Source: Paracoccaceae bacterium (GTDB lineage: Bacteria; Pseudomonadota; Alphaproteobacteria; Rhodobacterales; Rhodobacteraceae). From it: 64,000 bases of DNA. This document shows positions 36,116 through 47,448 of the stretch, piece by piece. How positions within the stretch are numbered: the stretch's first letter is position 1; the number at the start of each line of letters is the position of its first letter. The position numbers and the translations under genes were made by a program. The stretch lies in the NCBI GenBank assembly GCA_023383015.1, contig JAHDXW010000020.1:25892-89891 (forward strand). The letters are read 5' to 3'. The notes beneath the pieces are model-generated. The model had not been told where the DNA came from. It did not search any database and saw only the letters and a list, made by a program, of their open reading frames with translations.

Positions 36116-36129
36116 GTGAGCCAGATCAA
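36116..36129. promoter_or_regulatory. FNR/CRP-type box upstream of ppk2
   Basis: GTGAGCCAGATCAA matches the FNR consensus TTGAT-N4-ATCAA at 8 of 10 defined positions, with a perfect right half. Its centre (36122.5) is 41.5 bases before the start point predicted from TACTGA at 36152-36157, the standard position for class II activation by FnrL-like regulators. Confidence 0.45.
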
Positions 36130-36186
36130 GGCGAAAGCCGTGAAGGCGTGCTACTGAGACGGAATTTCCGACGACGAGGGACGATC

Positions 36187-37176
36187 ATGCCGCTTGAAGC
36201 CGCCACCACCGCAGCCGACACGACCGCTGCCGAGCGCCCCCCGGAGGCGAGGGTGCCGGAGTGGCCCGCGCCACCTGTCCCGGGCGTCGTCGCGGAGGAA
36301 ACCCCTGGGGCCGCCGCGGAGCCCGGCCCCGCCCCCGAGGAGGCGGGTTCCTTCGCCTTCGAGAGCGGCGCCTACCCCTACGCCGACCGCATGAGCCGGC
36401 GATCCTACGAGAGCCACCTGGTCAAGCTTCAGGCCGAGCTCCTGAAGGTGCAGATCTGGGGGCTGGAGACCGGGCAGCGCTTCGTGCTCCTGTTCGAGGG
36501 CCGCGACGCCGCGGGCAAGGGCGGGACGATCAAGCGCTTCATGGAGCACCTTAACCCCCGCTATGCCCGGACCGTCGCCCTGACCAAGCCGTCGGACGTG
36601 GAGAAGGGGCAGTGGTACTTCCAGCGCTACGTCGCCCATCTGCCGACGGCCGGCGAGATGGTGCTCTATGACCGCTCCTGGTACAACCGCGCCGGGGTCG
36701 AGCGCGTGATGGGGTTCTGCACGCCGCTGGAATACCTCGAGTTCATGCGCCAGGCACCGGAGTTCGAGCGGATGCTGGTGCGCTCGGGCATCCGGCTGTT
36801 CAAGTACTGGTTCTCGGTCACGCGCGACGAGCAGCGCGCCCGCTTCGAGGCCCGCGAGACCGACCCGCTGAAGCGCTGGAAGCTGTCGCCGATCGACATC
36901 GCCAGTCTCGACAAGTGGGAGGATTATACCGCCGCCAAGGAGGCGATGTTCTTCTACACCGATACCGCCGATGCTCCCTGGACGGTGATCAAGTCCGACG
37001 ACAAGAAGCGCGCCCGCATCGCCTGCATGGAGCACTTCCTGTCCGCCGTCGACTACCCCGGCAAGGACGCGCGTGTCGTGCGCAGCCCGGACCCCATGCT
37101 GGTCGGAAGCGCCCGGCATGTGGTGGCACGGTCGGTCAGGTCGCTGCTCGTCCGGCCCGGGGCGCCGCTGACATGA
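36187..37176 (+). CDS. ppk2: Polyphosphate kinase 2
   Basis: A 329-residue PPK2 that transfers phosphate between polyphosphate and nucleotides. After a 60-residue Pro/Glu/Ala-rich N-terminal extension come the Walker A GRDAAGKGG (about 105-113), the lid with KPSDVEKGQWYFQRYV, Walker B LYDRSWYNRAGVE and DPLKRWKLSPID. The single-domain length suggests a class I enzyme; whether it prefers ADP/ATP or GDP/GTP cannot be read. A purine-rich GACGAGGGACG precedes the ATG. An FNR-type box upstream suggests induction at low oxygen. Convergent with the Fe-S carrier gene. Confidence 0.93.
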   Translation: MPLEAATTAADTTAAERPPEARVPEWPAPPVPGVVAEETPGAAAEPGPAPEEAGSFAFESGAYPYADRMSRRSYESHLVKLQAELLKVQIWGLETGQRFVLLFEGRDAAGKGGTIKRFMEHLNPRYARTVALTKPSDVEKGQWYFQRYVAHLPTAGEMVLYDRSWYNRAGVERVMGFCTPLEYLEFMRQAPEFERMLVRSGIRLFKYWFSVTRDEQRARFEARETDPLKRWKLSPIDIASLDKWEDYTAAKEAMFFYTDTADAPWTVIKSDDKKRARIACMEHFLSAVDYPGKDARVVRSPDPMLVGSARHVVARSVRSLLVRPGAPLT

Positions 37177-37181
37177 TCGGC

Positions 37182-37508
37182 TCAGAGCGCGAAGGACACG
37201 CCGCAGCCGCAGGAAGCCGAGGCGTTGGGGTTCTGCACCACGAAGCGCGCGCCGATCAGGTCGTCGGAGTAGTCGATCACCGCACCGGCAAGGAAGGGCA
37301 GCGACACGGCATCCACCACCACCATCTGGCCGTCGCGCGCGATCACCAGATCGTCCGCCGCCGGCGCGTCGAGCCGGATGTCGTACTGGAACCCCGAGCA
37401 GCCCCCGCCCGAGACCGCGACGCGCAGCGGGCTGGGGCGGCCGGTGGCGGCGGCGATCTCGGCGAGGCGAGCGAAGGCACGGTCGGTCACTTTCGGGGGC
37501 AGGGTCAT
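37182..37508 (-). CDS. A-type iron-sulfur cluster carrier (ErpA/HesB family)
   Basis: A 108-residue A-type carrier that delivers Fe-S clusters to target proteins. The three conserved cysteines are in SGGGCSGFQYD and SCGCGVSF, with the YDIRLD and ENPNA-like block (VQNPNASASCGCG) typical of ErpA/IscA. The start MTLPPKVTDRAF is the family N-terminus. It is divergent from dgt. Targets in this window include IspH and PurF. Confidence 0.93.
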   Translation of the reverse strand: MTLPPKVTDRAFARLAEIAAATGRPSPLRVAVSGGGCSGFQYDIRLDAPAADDLVIARDGQMVVVDAVSLPFLAGAVIDYSDDLIGARFVVQNPNASASCGCGVSFAL

Positions 37509-37529
37509 CGGCAGGGCCTTCTGGGCGGT

Positions 37530-37557
37530 TTCCGACTGGAATGCTCTGGAATATAGG
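37530..37557 (+). promoter_or_regulatory. Putative promoter of dgt with CTGGAAT repeats
   Basis: TTTCCG (37529-37534) and TATAGG (37552-37557) with a 17-base spacer, 40 bases before dgt. The -10 is good and the -35 weak. CTGGAAT repeats at 37536-37542 and 37546-37552, a 10-base period, lie between them. Which gene of the divergent pair they serve is unclear. Confidence 0.35.
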
Positions 37558-37598
37558 GAAGGTCCAGCCGCCCGACAATCCTGCCGCCCGGAGGCCCG

Positions 37599-38771
37599 AT
37601 GCGCGCCCCCCATGCCACCGACCCCGCCCTCAGCCGCGGGCGCCTGCACCCCGAGCGGCTGTCGACCTTCCGCACCGAGTTCCAGCGCGACCGCGACCGG
37701 ATCATCCACTCCTCGGCGTTCCGGCGGCTGAAGCACAAGACGCAGGTCTTCGTCGAGCATGAGGGCGACTACTACCGGACGCGGCTGACCCACACCATCG
37801 AGGTGGCGCAGGTTGCACGCACCATCGCCGGCGCGCTCGGCCTCGACGTCGACCTCGCCGAGGCGGTGGCGCTTGCCCATGACCTCGGGCATGCGCCCTT
37901 CGGCCACACCGGCGAGGATGCGCTGGCCGAGCTGATGGCAACCTGGGGCGGCTTCGACCACAACGCCCAGGCGGTGCGCATCGTCACCGCGCTTGAGCGG
38001 CACTACGCCGAGTTCGACGGGCTGAACCTGACCTGGGAGGCGCTCGAGGGCATTGCCAAGCACAACGGCCCGGTGGCCGCGCCGGTGCCCGCCGCGCTGG
38101 CCGACTACGTCGCCCGCCATGACCTCGAACTGCACACCCATGCCTCGGCCGAGGCGCAGGTGGCCGCGATCGCGGACGACGTCGCCTACAACCACCACGA
38201 CCTGCACGACGGGCTGCGCGCGGGGCTCTTCACCGAGGCGGAGCTGGCAGGGCTGCCGCTGGTCGGACCGGCCTTCGCCGAGGTGGACGGGCTCTATCCG
38301 GGCCTTGCGCCGATGCGCCGGCGGCACGAGGCGCTCAGGCGCGTCTTCGGCGCGATGGTCGAGGATGTCATCGACGTCGCCCGCGACCGGCTGGCGGCGG
38401 CGGCGCCGGCTTCGGCGGCGGCGGTCCGGGCGCTTCCTGCCCCGGTGATCGCCTTTTCGGCGGGCATGCGGACCGAGGTACAGGCGCTGCGCGGCTTCCT
38501 CTTCGGCCGGCTCTACCGCGCCGCCCCGGTGATGGCCGAGCGCGCGCGGGTGGCGCAGGTGGTGCGCGACCTCTTTGCGCTCTACCTCGACGAGCCGCGC
38601 CTACTGCCCGCCGACTGGCAGGCCGATGTCGCCGCGGCCGCGGGCCGTGCCGGCCTGGCCCGCGTCGTGGCCGACTACGTGGCGGGCATGACCGACCGCT
38701 TCGCGCTCGTCGAGCACCAGCGCCTCGTGGCACCTTCGAGGGCGCGGCCGGGCGACGACGGGGGGGCGTGA
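37599..38771 (+). CDS. dgt: Deoxyguanosinetriphosphate triphosphohydrolase-like protein
   Basis: A 390-residue HD-domain dNTPase of the Dgt type 2 family, removing triphosphate from dNTPs. Motifs: FRTEFQRDRDRIIHSSAFRRLKHKTQVF, RLTHTIEVAQVAR, ALAHDLGHAPFGHTGE (metal site) and AYNHHDLHDGLRAG. It is 88 bases before argS on the same strand but argS has its own promoter. Family members are often activated by other dNTPs; this is known of the family, not visible here. Confidence 0.92.
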   Translation: MRAPHATDPALSRGRLHPERLSTFRTEFQRDRDRIIHSSAFRRLKHKTQVFVEHEGDYYRTRLTHTIEVAQVARTIAGALGLDVDLAEAVALAHDLGHAPFGHTGEDALAELMATWGGFDHNAQAVRIVTALERHYAEFDGLNLTWEALEGIAKHNGPVAAPVPAALADYVARHDLELHTHASAEAQVAAIADDVAYNHHDLHDGLRAGLFTEAELAGLPLVGPAFAEVDGLYPGLAPMRRRHEALRRVFGAMVEDVIDVARDRLAAAAPASAAAVRALPAPVIAFSAGMRTEVQALRGFLFGRLYRAAPVMAERARVAQVVRDLFALYLDEPRLLPADWQADVAAAAGRAGLARVVADYVAGMTDRFALVEHQRLVAPSRARPGDDGGA

Positions 38772-38806
38772 GCCGTGGCGCGGCACCCGCCGCGGGCCGG
38801 CCGCGA

Positions 38807-38835
38807 TTGACCTCGGCACGGGGCATGGATAGTGC
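38807..38835 (+). promoter_or_regulatory. Sigma70 promoter of argS-SPOR-nagZ-scpAB
   Basis: TTGACC (38807-38812), a 17-base spacer and TAGTGC (38830-38835), with a start point near 38842, about 18 bases before the argS ATG. One of the better consensus matches in the window. Confidence 0.6.
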
Positions 38836-38859
38836 AGGCCCCGGCAATGGGTGGATGCG

Positions 38860-40605
38860 ATGAGCCTGTCTTCCGAACTGCGGGCGCTGGTGCTGCGTTG
38901 TATCGAGGCGATGGTCGCGGCCGGCACGATCCCCGCCGGCCTTGATGCCGCCGCGGTCACGGTCGAACCGCCGCGCGATGCCGGCCACGGCGACATGGCC
39001 ACCAACGCCGCGATGGTCCTGGCGAAGGCCGCCGGCCTTGCGCCGCGGGTCCTGGCCGAGGCACTTGCCGGCCGGATCGCCGCCGACCCCCGGATCGCCG
39101 CCGCCGAGGTGGCCGGGCCGGGGTTCATCAACATCCGCCTCGTCGCGGACGTCTGGCGCGGTGTGGTGCGCGAGGCACTGGCGGCCGGGCGCGGCTACGG
39201 CTGCAGCGATCTCGGCGGCGGCCGGCGGGTGAACGTGGAGTTCGTCTCGGCCAACCCGACCGGGCCGATGCATGTCGGCCACGCCCGCGGCGCCGTCTTT
39301 GGCGACGCACTCGCGCGGCTGCTTGCCTTCGCCGGCTGGGAGGTGACGCGCGAGTACTACATCAACGACGGCGGCGCCCAGGTCGACGTGCTGGCGCGCT
39401 CGTCCTACGAGCGCTACCGCGAGGCGCACGGGCTGTCGCCCGAGATCGCCGAAGGGCTCTATCCCGGCGACTACCTGATCGCGGTCGGCGAGGCGCTCAA
39501 GGCCCGTTTCGGCGCAAGTTTCCTCGACCAGCCCGAGGCTGTGTGGCTGGCGCCGGTCCGCGAGATCGCCACCGGAATGATGATGGAGCAGATCCGCTCC
39601 GACCTCGCCGCGCTGGGCGTGACGATGGATGTCTTCTTCTCGGAGAAGTCGCTCTACGGCACGGGACGGATCGAGGACGCGCTGGCGCGGCTGCAGGGGC
39701 TCGGGCTGATCTACGAGGGCGTGCTGGACCCGCCGAAAGGCAAGACGCCCGAGGACTGGGAGCCGCGCGAGCAGACGCTGTTCCGCGCCACCTCGCATGG
39801 CGACGACGTGGACCGGCCGGTGAAGAAATCTGACGGCTCCTGGACCTACTTCGCCCCCGACATCGCCTATCACTTCGACAAGATCGAGCGTGGATTCGAC
39901 CTTCTCATCGACGTGCTCGGCGCCGATCATGGCGGCTACGTCAAGCGGCTGAAGGCAGTGGTGGCGGCGCTGTCGGAGGGCCGCGTGGCGCTTGACGTCA
40001 AGCTTGTCCAGCTGGTCAAGCTTACCCGCGGCGGCCAGCCGGTGAAGATGTCGAAGCGCGCCGGCACCTTCGTCACCCTGCGCGACGTCGTCGACGAGGT
40101 CGGTGCCGACGTCACCCGCTTCGTGATGCTGACGCGCAAGAACGATGTCGCGCTCGACTTCGATTTCGACCGCGTGCTCGAGCAGTCCAAGGACAACCCC
40201 GTCTTCTACGTGCAGTACGCCCATGCCCGCGTCGCCTCGCTCATCCGCCGGGCGGCCGAGGCGGGGCTCGCGGTGAACGATGCGGCGCTCGCAGCGGCCG
40301 ATCTCTCGCGGCTTGACCACGAGGCCGAGCTTGCGCTCGCCCGCCGGCTGGCCGAATGGCCGCGGCTGGTCGAGATCGCCGCCCGCGCCAACGAGCCGCA
40401 TCGCGTCGCCTTCTATCTCTACGACCTCGCCTCGGACTTTCACGCGCTCTGGACCCGCGGCAACGAGACACCGGCGTTGCGCTTCCTGCAGGAGGGTGAC
40501 CCCGCCGGCTCGCTGGCCAAAATCGCCCTTGCCAGGGCCGTCGCGGTTGTCATTTCCGCCGGTCTTGCTATCCTTGGTGTCACTCCGGCGGAAGAGATGC
40601 GCTGA
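38860..40605 (+). CDS. argS: Arginyl-tRNA synthetase
   Basis: A 581-residue class I synthetase charging tRNA-Arg. The HIGH motif appears as [18 protein letters not shown] and the KMSK loop as [13 protein letters not shown]. The N-terminal Add-1 domain and the C-terminal DALR anticodon domain are complete. Start at ATG 38860; a GTG three codons upstream (38851) is possible. It heads the operon argS-SPOR-nagZ-scpA-scpB typical of alphaproteobacteria. Confidence 0.96.
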   Translation: MSLSSELRALVLRCIEAMVAAGTIPAGLDAAAVTVEPPRDAGHGDMATNAAMVLAKAAGLAPRVLAEALAGRIAADPRIAAAEVAGPGFINIRLVADVWRGVVREALAAGRGYGCSDLGGGRRVNVEFVSANPTGPMHVGHARGAVFGDALARLLAFAGWEVTREYYINDGGAQVDVLARSSYERYREAHGLSPEIAEGLYPGDYLIAVGEALKARFGASFLDQPEAVWLAPVREIATGMMMEQIRSDLAALGVTMDVFFSEKSLYGTGRIEDALARLQGLGLIYEGVLDPPKGKTPEDWEPREQTLFRATSHGDDVDRPVKKSDGSWTYFAPDIAYHFDKIERGFDLLIDVLGADHGGYVKRLKAVVAALSEGRVALDVKLVQLVKLTRGGQPVKMSKRAGTFVTLRDVVDEVGADVTRFVMLTRKNDVALDFDFDRVLEQSKDNPVFYVQYAHARVASLIRRAAEAGLAVNDAALAAADLSRLDHEAELALARRLAEWPRLVEIAARANEPHRVAFYLYDLASDFHALWTRGNETPALRFLQEGDPAGSLAKIALARAVAVVISAGLAILGVTPAEEMR

Positions 40606-40651
40606 ATTCACGGCGCCCGCCGCCGGTGGTGACGAGCAGGCAAGAGGCCCG

Positions 40652-41659
40652 ATGGCGCCGGGGGCGTCGCGGGGCAGCGAGGCGGGCATGGTCGATCTTC
40701 CTTCTCCCCGCGACGGGGACGACGGCGCGCGCCGCGGCGCGCTCGCAGTCGTCGTCACATGGGCCGGCGCGATCCTCTCGGTGGGGCTGGTGGCAGGGTT
40801 GACCGTCTGGGGTTACCGGCTTGCGGTGCGCGATGTATCGGGAGTGCCTGTGATCCGCGCGCTGGAGGGTCCGATGCGGATCGCTCCCGAGGATCCCGGC
40901 GGCAGCGCCGTCTCGCACCAGGGCCTGGCCGTCAACCGCGTGGCGGCGGTGGGAACGGCCGAGCCGCCGCCTGAACAGGTGGCGCTGGCGCCGCGGCCGC
41001 TGGACATCGCTGCCGACGACCGCCCCGCCGCGCCTCCGTCCCCTCCGGCCCCGATTGCCGCCGTGCTTGCCCCGACCGCGCCCCTGCCCCTGCCCCTGCC
41101 CGAAGAGGAGGGGGCAGTCACCGGCGCCCTGGAGGATGGCGAGGTGGCGCGCGCCGATCTTGCCGGCGACCCGGCTGCCGACCCGCTTGCCGAGGCCGCG
41201 CTTGCCGCCGTGGCCGAGGCCCTGGGCGAGCCCGCGGCCGGGCCGCTGCCGCCCGGCGTGATCGGGCGATCGATCCGGCCGCTGCCACGCCCGGCCGTCC
41301 CGGGGCGGGGAACGGATGACGCGATGGCCGCGGCCGCGCTGCGCGCCGCCCAGGCCGCCCTTGCAACCGCCGAGGGCGCGCGCGAGCTCGACCAGGCGGG
41401 AATGGCGCCCGGCACGCGGCTTGTCCAGCTCGGCGCCTATCCCGATGCCGTCGCCGCCCGTGCTGCCTGGGATGCGATCGCCGCGCGTTTCGGGGCGCTC
41501 TTCGACGGCCGCGACCGGGTGCTGCAGACCGCCGAGCGGGGCGGACAGAGCTTCGTGCGCCTGCGCGTCGCGGGCTTCTCCGACGATGCCGACAGCCGCC
41601 AGTTCTGCGCCGCGCTCAAGGCCGAGGACACGCCATGCACTCCCGTCCTGCTGCGCTGA
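40652..41659 (+). CDS. SPOR-domain inner-membrane protein
   Basis: A 335-residue bitopic protein. A short cytoplasmic N-terminus is followed by one membrane helix (GALAVVVTWAGAILSVGLVAGLTVWGY, about 30-55), a long Pro/Ala/Glu-rich periplasmic linker, and a C-terminal SPOR domain (LVQLGAYPDAVAARAAWDAI to the end) that binds denuded peptidoglycan at division sites. ATG at 40652 with AAGAGG upstream is chosen; ATG at 40688 is an alternative. Its place between argS and nagZ is conserved and hints at a link between division and wall recycling. Confidence 0.87.
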   Translation: MAPGASRGSEAGMVDLPSPRDGDDGARRGALAVVVTWAGAILSVGLVAGLTVWGYRLAVRDVSGVPVIRALEGPMRIAPEDPGGSAVSHQGLAVNRVAAVGTAEPPPEQVALAPRPLDIAADDRPAAPPSPPAPIAAVLAPTAPLPLPLPEEEGAVTGALEDGEVARADLAGDPAADPLAEAALAAVAEALGEPAAGPLPPGVIGRSIRPLPRPAVPGRGTDDAMAAAALRAAQAALATAEGARELDQAGMAPGTRLVQLGAYPDAVAARAAWDAIAARFGALFDGRDRVLQTAERGGQSFVRLRVAGFSDDADSRQFCAALKAEDTPCTPVLLR

Positions 41660-41687
41660 CGTGGCCGGCGCGCCGGCGGGGTGCGCG

Positions 41688-42683
41688 GTGACCGGCTCCG
41701 CCATCCTTGCCCCGGCCGACCTGCGGCTGTCGCGCGGCGAGGCCCGCGGCCTTGCGGCCGCCGACCCCTGGGGCTTCATTGTCTTCTCCCGCAACATCGA
41801 ATCCGCCGACCAGCTGCGCGCGCTCACGGCCGCGCTGCGGGATGCGGTGGGTCGCGAGGCGCCGGTGCTGATCGACCAGGAGGGCGGGCGCGTCCAGCGG
41901 CTGCGGCCGCCGCTGGCCCGCGACTGGCCGCCGCCGCTGGACGAGGCGGCGGCCGGGCCACGAGCGATGTGGCTGCGCTACCGCATCATCGCCGCAGAGC
42001 TCATGGCTCTCGGAATCGACGTCAACTGCGGGCCCTGCGCCGACCTCGCGCTCGACGCCACCCACCCCTTCCTGCGCAACCGCTGCTACGGCGGCGACCC
42101 CGCCGCCGTCGCCGCCAATGCCCGCGCGGTGGCCGACGGGCTGCTGGCCGGAGGGGTGCTGCCGGTTCTCAAGCATGTGCCGGGCCACGGGCGGGCGACG
42201 GCCGACAGCCACCTCGAGCTGCCCCGGGTCGTGGTGCCTCGCCCCGAGCTTGCGGCGACCGACTTCGCCGCCTTCCGCGCGCTGGCCGACCTGCCGCTCG
42301 CCATGACGGCCCACGTCGTCTACACCGCACTCGATCCGGCGCTCCCGGCCACGCTCTCGCCGGCCGTCCTGGCCGCGATCCGCGGGCCCGAGATCGGCTT
42401 CGAGGGCCTCCTGATGAGTGACGACCTCGGCATGGGTGCGCTCGGCGGGCCGCTGGCGGCGAGGGCTCAGGCGGCGCTTGCCGCGGGGTGCGACCTTGTC
42501 CTGCACTGCTCGGGCGACCCGGATGAGAACGCCGCGGTCGCCGATGCCGCCGGCGGCCTCTCGCCTGCCGCCGCGGCCCGCGCCGCCCGCGCGCTGGCCG
42601 CCCGCCGTCCGCCCGATCCGGTTGACATCCCCGCGCTGGCGGCCGAGCTTGAGAGCCTCCGACGCGGGGGCGGCGATGGCTGA
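41688..42683 (+). CDS. nagZ: Beta-N-acetylhexosaminidase NagZ
   Basis: A 331-residue GH3 enzyme that removes GlcNAc from peptidoglycan fragments during wall recycling. Signatures: IDQEGGRVQRLR, KHVPGHGRATADSHLELP with the acid/base His-Asp loop, and the nucleophile Asp in LLMSDDLGMGAL. The GTG start at 41688 (read as MTGSAILAPADLRLS) fits the family N-terminus and has GGCGGGG 7 bases before it; a GTG at 41661 would add 9 residues. Its end overlaps scpA by 8 bases. Confidence 0.93.
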   Translation: MTGSAILAPADLRLSRGEARGLAAADPWGFIVFSRNIESADQLRALTAALRDAVGREAPVLIDQEGGRVQRLRPPLARDWPPPLDEAAAGPRAMWLRYRIIAAELMALGIDVNCGPCADLALDATHPFLRNRCYGGDPAAVAANARAVADGLLAGGVLPVLKHVPGHGRATADSHLELPRVVVPRPELAATDFAAFRALADLPLAMTAHVVYTALDPALPATLSPAVLAAIRGPEIGFEGLLMSDDLGMGALGGPLAARAQAALAAGCDLVLHCSGDPDENAAVADAAGGLSPAAAARAARALAARRPPDPVDIPALAAELESLRRGGGDG

Positions 42684-43479
42684 GGAGGCGTGGGACGGCC
42701 CGGTGCGGGCGGCGTCCGGTCACGGGGCCGGTCCTGCGGCCGGGGCGCTCATCGTCGATGTCGCGGGCTACGAGGGCCCGCTCGACCTGCTGCTGGCGCT
42801 GGCGCGCAGCCAGAAGGTCGACCTGCGGCGCATCTCGGTGCTCGCGCTCGCCGAGCAGTACCTGGCCTTCATCGGTGCCGCCAGGGAGCTGCGCATCGAG
42901 CTTGCGGCCGACTACCTCGTGACCGCTGCCTGGCTTGCCTACCTCAAGTCGCGCCTCCTTCTGCCGCCCGAGGCGGCCGGCGAGGAACCCTCGGCCGAGG
43001 AGATGGCCGCCCATCTCGCCTTCCAGCTCGAGCGGCTGGAGGCGATGCGCGATGCGGCCGCGCGGCTTCTCGCGCTGCCGCGACTGGGTCAGGATCGCTT
43101 TGCGCGCGGCGCCCCGCAGCCGCTTGTCGAGGCGCGCAGCGTGCGCATCGCCGCCGGGCTGGTGGACCTGCTGCGCGCCTATGCCCGCGTGCGCACCCGC
43201 GATCCCTTCCGGCCGCTGGTGCTCGACCGCGAGCCGGTGCTGACGCCTGAGGAGGCGCTCGAGCGGCTGCGCGCGCGGCTGCGCTTTGCCGGCGAGTGGC
43301 GCGAGCTGGCTGGCCTGCTGCCCGAGGAATGGCGCGACACTCCGGCCCGCCGCCGGTCGGCCACTGCCGCGACCTTTGCCGCGGCGCTGGAGCTGGTCCG
43401 GCAGGGCCGGGCCGAGCTTGCCCAGGAGGAAGCCTTCGCGCCGCTGCGCCTGCGTCGCCGCCCGGGAAGCGAACCATGA
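42676..43479 (+). CDS. scpA: Segregation and condensation protein A
   Basis: ScpA is the kleisin subunit that bridges SMC heads in bacterial condensin. The 267-residue protein has the family opening VAGYEGPLDLLLALARSQKVDLRRISVLALAEQYL, the middle LAAYLVTAAWLAYLKSRLLLP-like stretch, and a C-terminal winged helix. It overlaps nagZ by 8 bases and scpB by 4 (ATGA), so production of the kleisin and its partner is coupled. Confidence 0.93.
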   Translation: MAEEAWDGPVRAASGHGAGPAAGALIVDVAGYEGPLDLLLALARSQKVDLRRISVLALAEQYLAFIGAARELRIELAADYLVTAAWLAYLKSRLLLPPEAAGEEPSAEEMAAHLAFQLERLEAMRDAAARLLALPRLGQDRFARGAPQPLVEARSVRIAAGLVDLLRAYARVRTRDPFRPLVLDREPVLTPEEALERLRARLRFAGEWRELAGLLPEEWRDTPARRRSATAATFAAALELVRQGRAELAQEEAFAPLRLRRRPGSEP

Positions 43480-44132
43480 GCGGCCCGCCCCCCGGCGACG
43501 AGGCCGGCACCCCGCCGCTGTTCCCACCGCCGCCGATCGAGGCGCAGGAGCGGATGGTCGAGGCGATGCTCTTCGCCTCGGCCGATCCGCTGACGGCGGC
43601 CGAACTCGCCCGGCGGATGCCCCAGGGGGCCGACCCCGCCGAGGCGCTGGCCCGCCTTGGCCGCCGCTATGCCGGCCGCGGGGTGGAACTGGCGCGCGTG
43701 GGCGAGGCCTGGGCCTTTCGCACCGCCGCCGACCTCGGCCATCTGATGAGCCGCGAGGTCACCGAGACCCGGCGCCTGTCAAGGGCGGCAACCGAGACGC
43801 TCGCCATCATCGCCTATCACCAGCCGGTCACCCGCGCCGAGATCGAGGAGATCCGCGGCGTGGCCGTCAGCCGCGGCACCATCGACCAGCTCCTGGAACT
43901 GGGCTGGATCGCCTTCGGGCGGCGGCGCAACGCGCCCGGCCGGCCGGTGACCTATCTTGTCACGCAGGCCTTCCTTGACCATTTCGGCCTCGAATCGGTG
44001 CGCGACCTGCCGGGGCTGAAGGAACTGCGGGCCGCCGGTCTCTTGGACAGCCGCTTGCCAGCGGTCGGCGAGGACGGCGATGACGAGGTCGACGCGGGCG
44101 CGACCGGGCAGGGCGCGCTGTTCGACGAGTAG
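43476..44132 (+). CDS. scpB: Segregation and condensation protein B
   Basis: ScpB is the winged-helix (kite) partner of ScpA in the SMC complex. The 218-residue protein has MVEAMLFASADPLTAAELARRMP, the hallmark ATETLAIIAYHQPVTRAEIEEIRGVAVSRGTIDQLLELGWI, and LVTQAFLDHFGLESVRDLPGLKEL. The start overlaps the scpA stop by 4 bases. In many relatives tatABC follows; here a small basic protein does. Confidence 0.93.
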   Translation: MSGPPPGDEAGTPPLFPPPPIEAQERMVEAMLFASADPLTAAELARRMPQGADPAEALARLGRRYAGRGVELARVGEAWAFRTAADLGHLMSREVTETRRLSRAATETLAIIAYHQPVTRAEIEEIRGVAVSRGTIDQLLELGWIAFGRRRNAPGRPVTYLVTQAFLDHFGLESVRDLPGLKELRAAGLLDSRLPAVGEDGDDEVDAGATGQGALFDE

Positions 44133-44149
44133 AGGGGAGGATCGGGGCG

Positions 44150-44350
44150 ATGGACCTGAACGCGATCGTCGGGCGCATCGCGCGCCTGTTCGCCAGAAGG
44201 GCGGCTGCCCGCGGGCTGCAGGCGGCCCTGCGCCGCGGGCATCCGCCGCAGCCGGAGCCGGGGGGGACGGCGCGGCCGGCGCCGGGCGGCGCCGACCTGG
44301 CCAAGCGGCTGCGCCAGGGCCTCCGCCTTGCCCGGCGCATCGGTCGCTGA
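44150..44350 (+). CDS. Small arginine-rich protein of unknown function
   Basis: A 66-residue basic protein that starts 18 bases after scpB with GAGGGGAGGATCGGGGCG as leader. The N-terminal 25 residues (MDLNAIVGRIARLFARRAAARG) can form an amphipathic helix; the middle is Pro/Gly-rich; the end (AKRLRQGLRLARRIGR) is again a basic helix. No family could be named, though similar short basic proteins occur in Rhodobacteraceae. It occupies the place of tatA in related genomes but has no TatA-type membrane helix. Confidence 0.6.
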   Translation: MDLNAIVGRIARLFARRAAARGLQAALRRGHPPQPEPGGTARPAPGGADLAKRLRQGLRLARRIGR

Positions 44351-44376
44351 CGGCGCGGGCCGCCGCGGCCGAAGCG

Positions 44377-44663
44377 TCAGTCCGGGACACCCTCGACGAT
44401 GACCAACTCGCGCTCGGCCGCGCCACGGGCATGGGCGAGCGCGGCCTGATAGGCGGGGCTTTCATAGCAGGCCACCGCCGCCTCGAGGCTGGGGAAGCGG
44501 GCGACGACATTGCGTGGCCGCTCGGGCCCCTCCATCACACGGTAGCGCCCGCCCCGTGCCAGGAACTCCCCGCCATGGGAGGCTATCGCCTCGGTGGCGA
44601 GCGCAGCGTAGCGACCGTAGGCGGTGCTGTCGTGCACCAGCACATGGGCGATCCAGTAGGCGC

Positions 44664-44667
<4 letters not shown>
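44377..44667 (-). CDS. DUF1330 domain protein
   Basis: A 96-residue protein with the DUF1330 dimeric alpha-beta barrel: [40 protein letters not shown] and [25 protein letters not shown]. The fold resembles ABM/EthD proteins; no catalytic function is established. The ATG overlaps the alaS stop by 4 bases, so it is translated from the alaS message. Convergent with the small basic gene. Confidence 0.85.
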
Positions 44668-47342
<2,675 letters not shown>

Positions 47343-47416
47343 GGGCGGCGGGCCTCTCGGGCGGAACCGGGCAGGAGGCCCGTCTAGCGCCGGTCCCCCG
47401 CCCTGTCCAGCACGCG

Positions 47417-47438
47417 GGCCGCGGCCCCGCCCGCGGCC
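47417..47438 (-). terminator. GC hairpin between recA and alaS
   Basis: Perfect 8-base stem GGCCGCGG / CCGCGGCC (47417-47424 with 47431-47438) and a 6-base loop directly after the recA stop. No U-tract follows on the minus strand; likely an mRNA-stabilising or weak termination element. Confidence 0.35.
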
Positions 47439-47448
47439 GCCGCCGCAC

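Noticed and set aside
40651..41270. Pro/Ala-rich stretch of the SPOR protein as a tandem repeat or frameshift
   Set aside because: The frame stays open to a good SPOR domain and the composition is usual for periplasmic linkers in this family.
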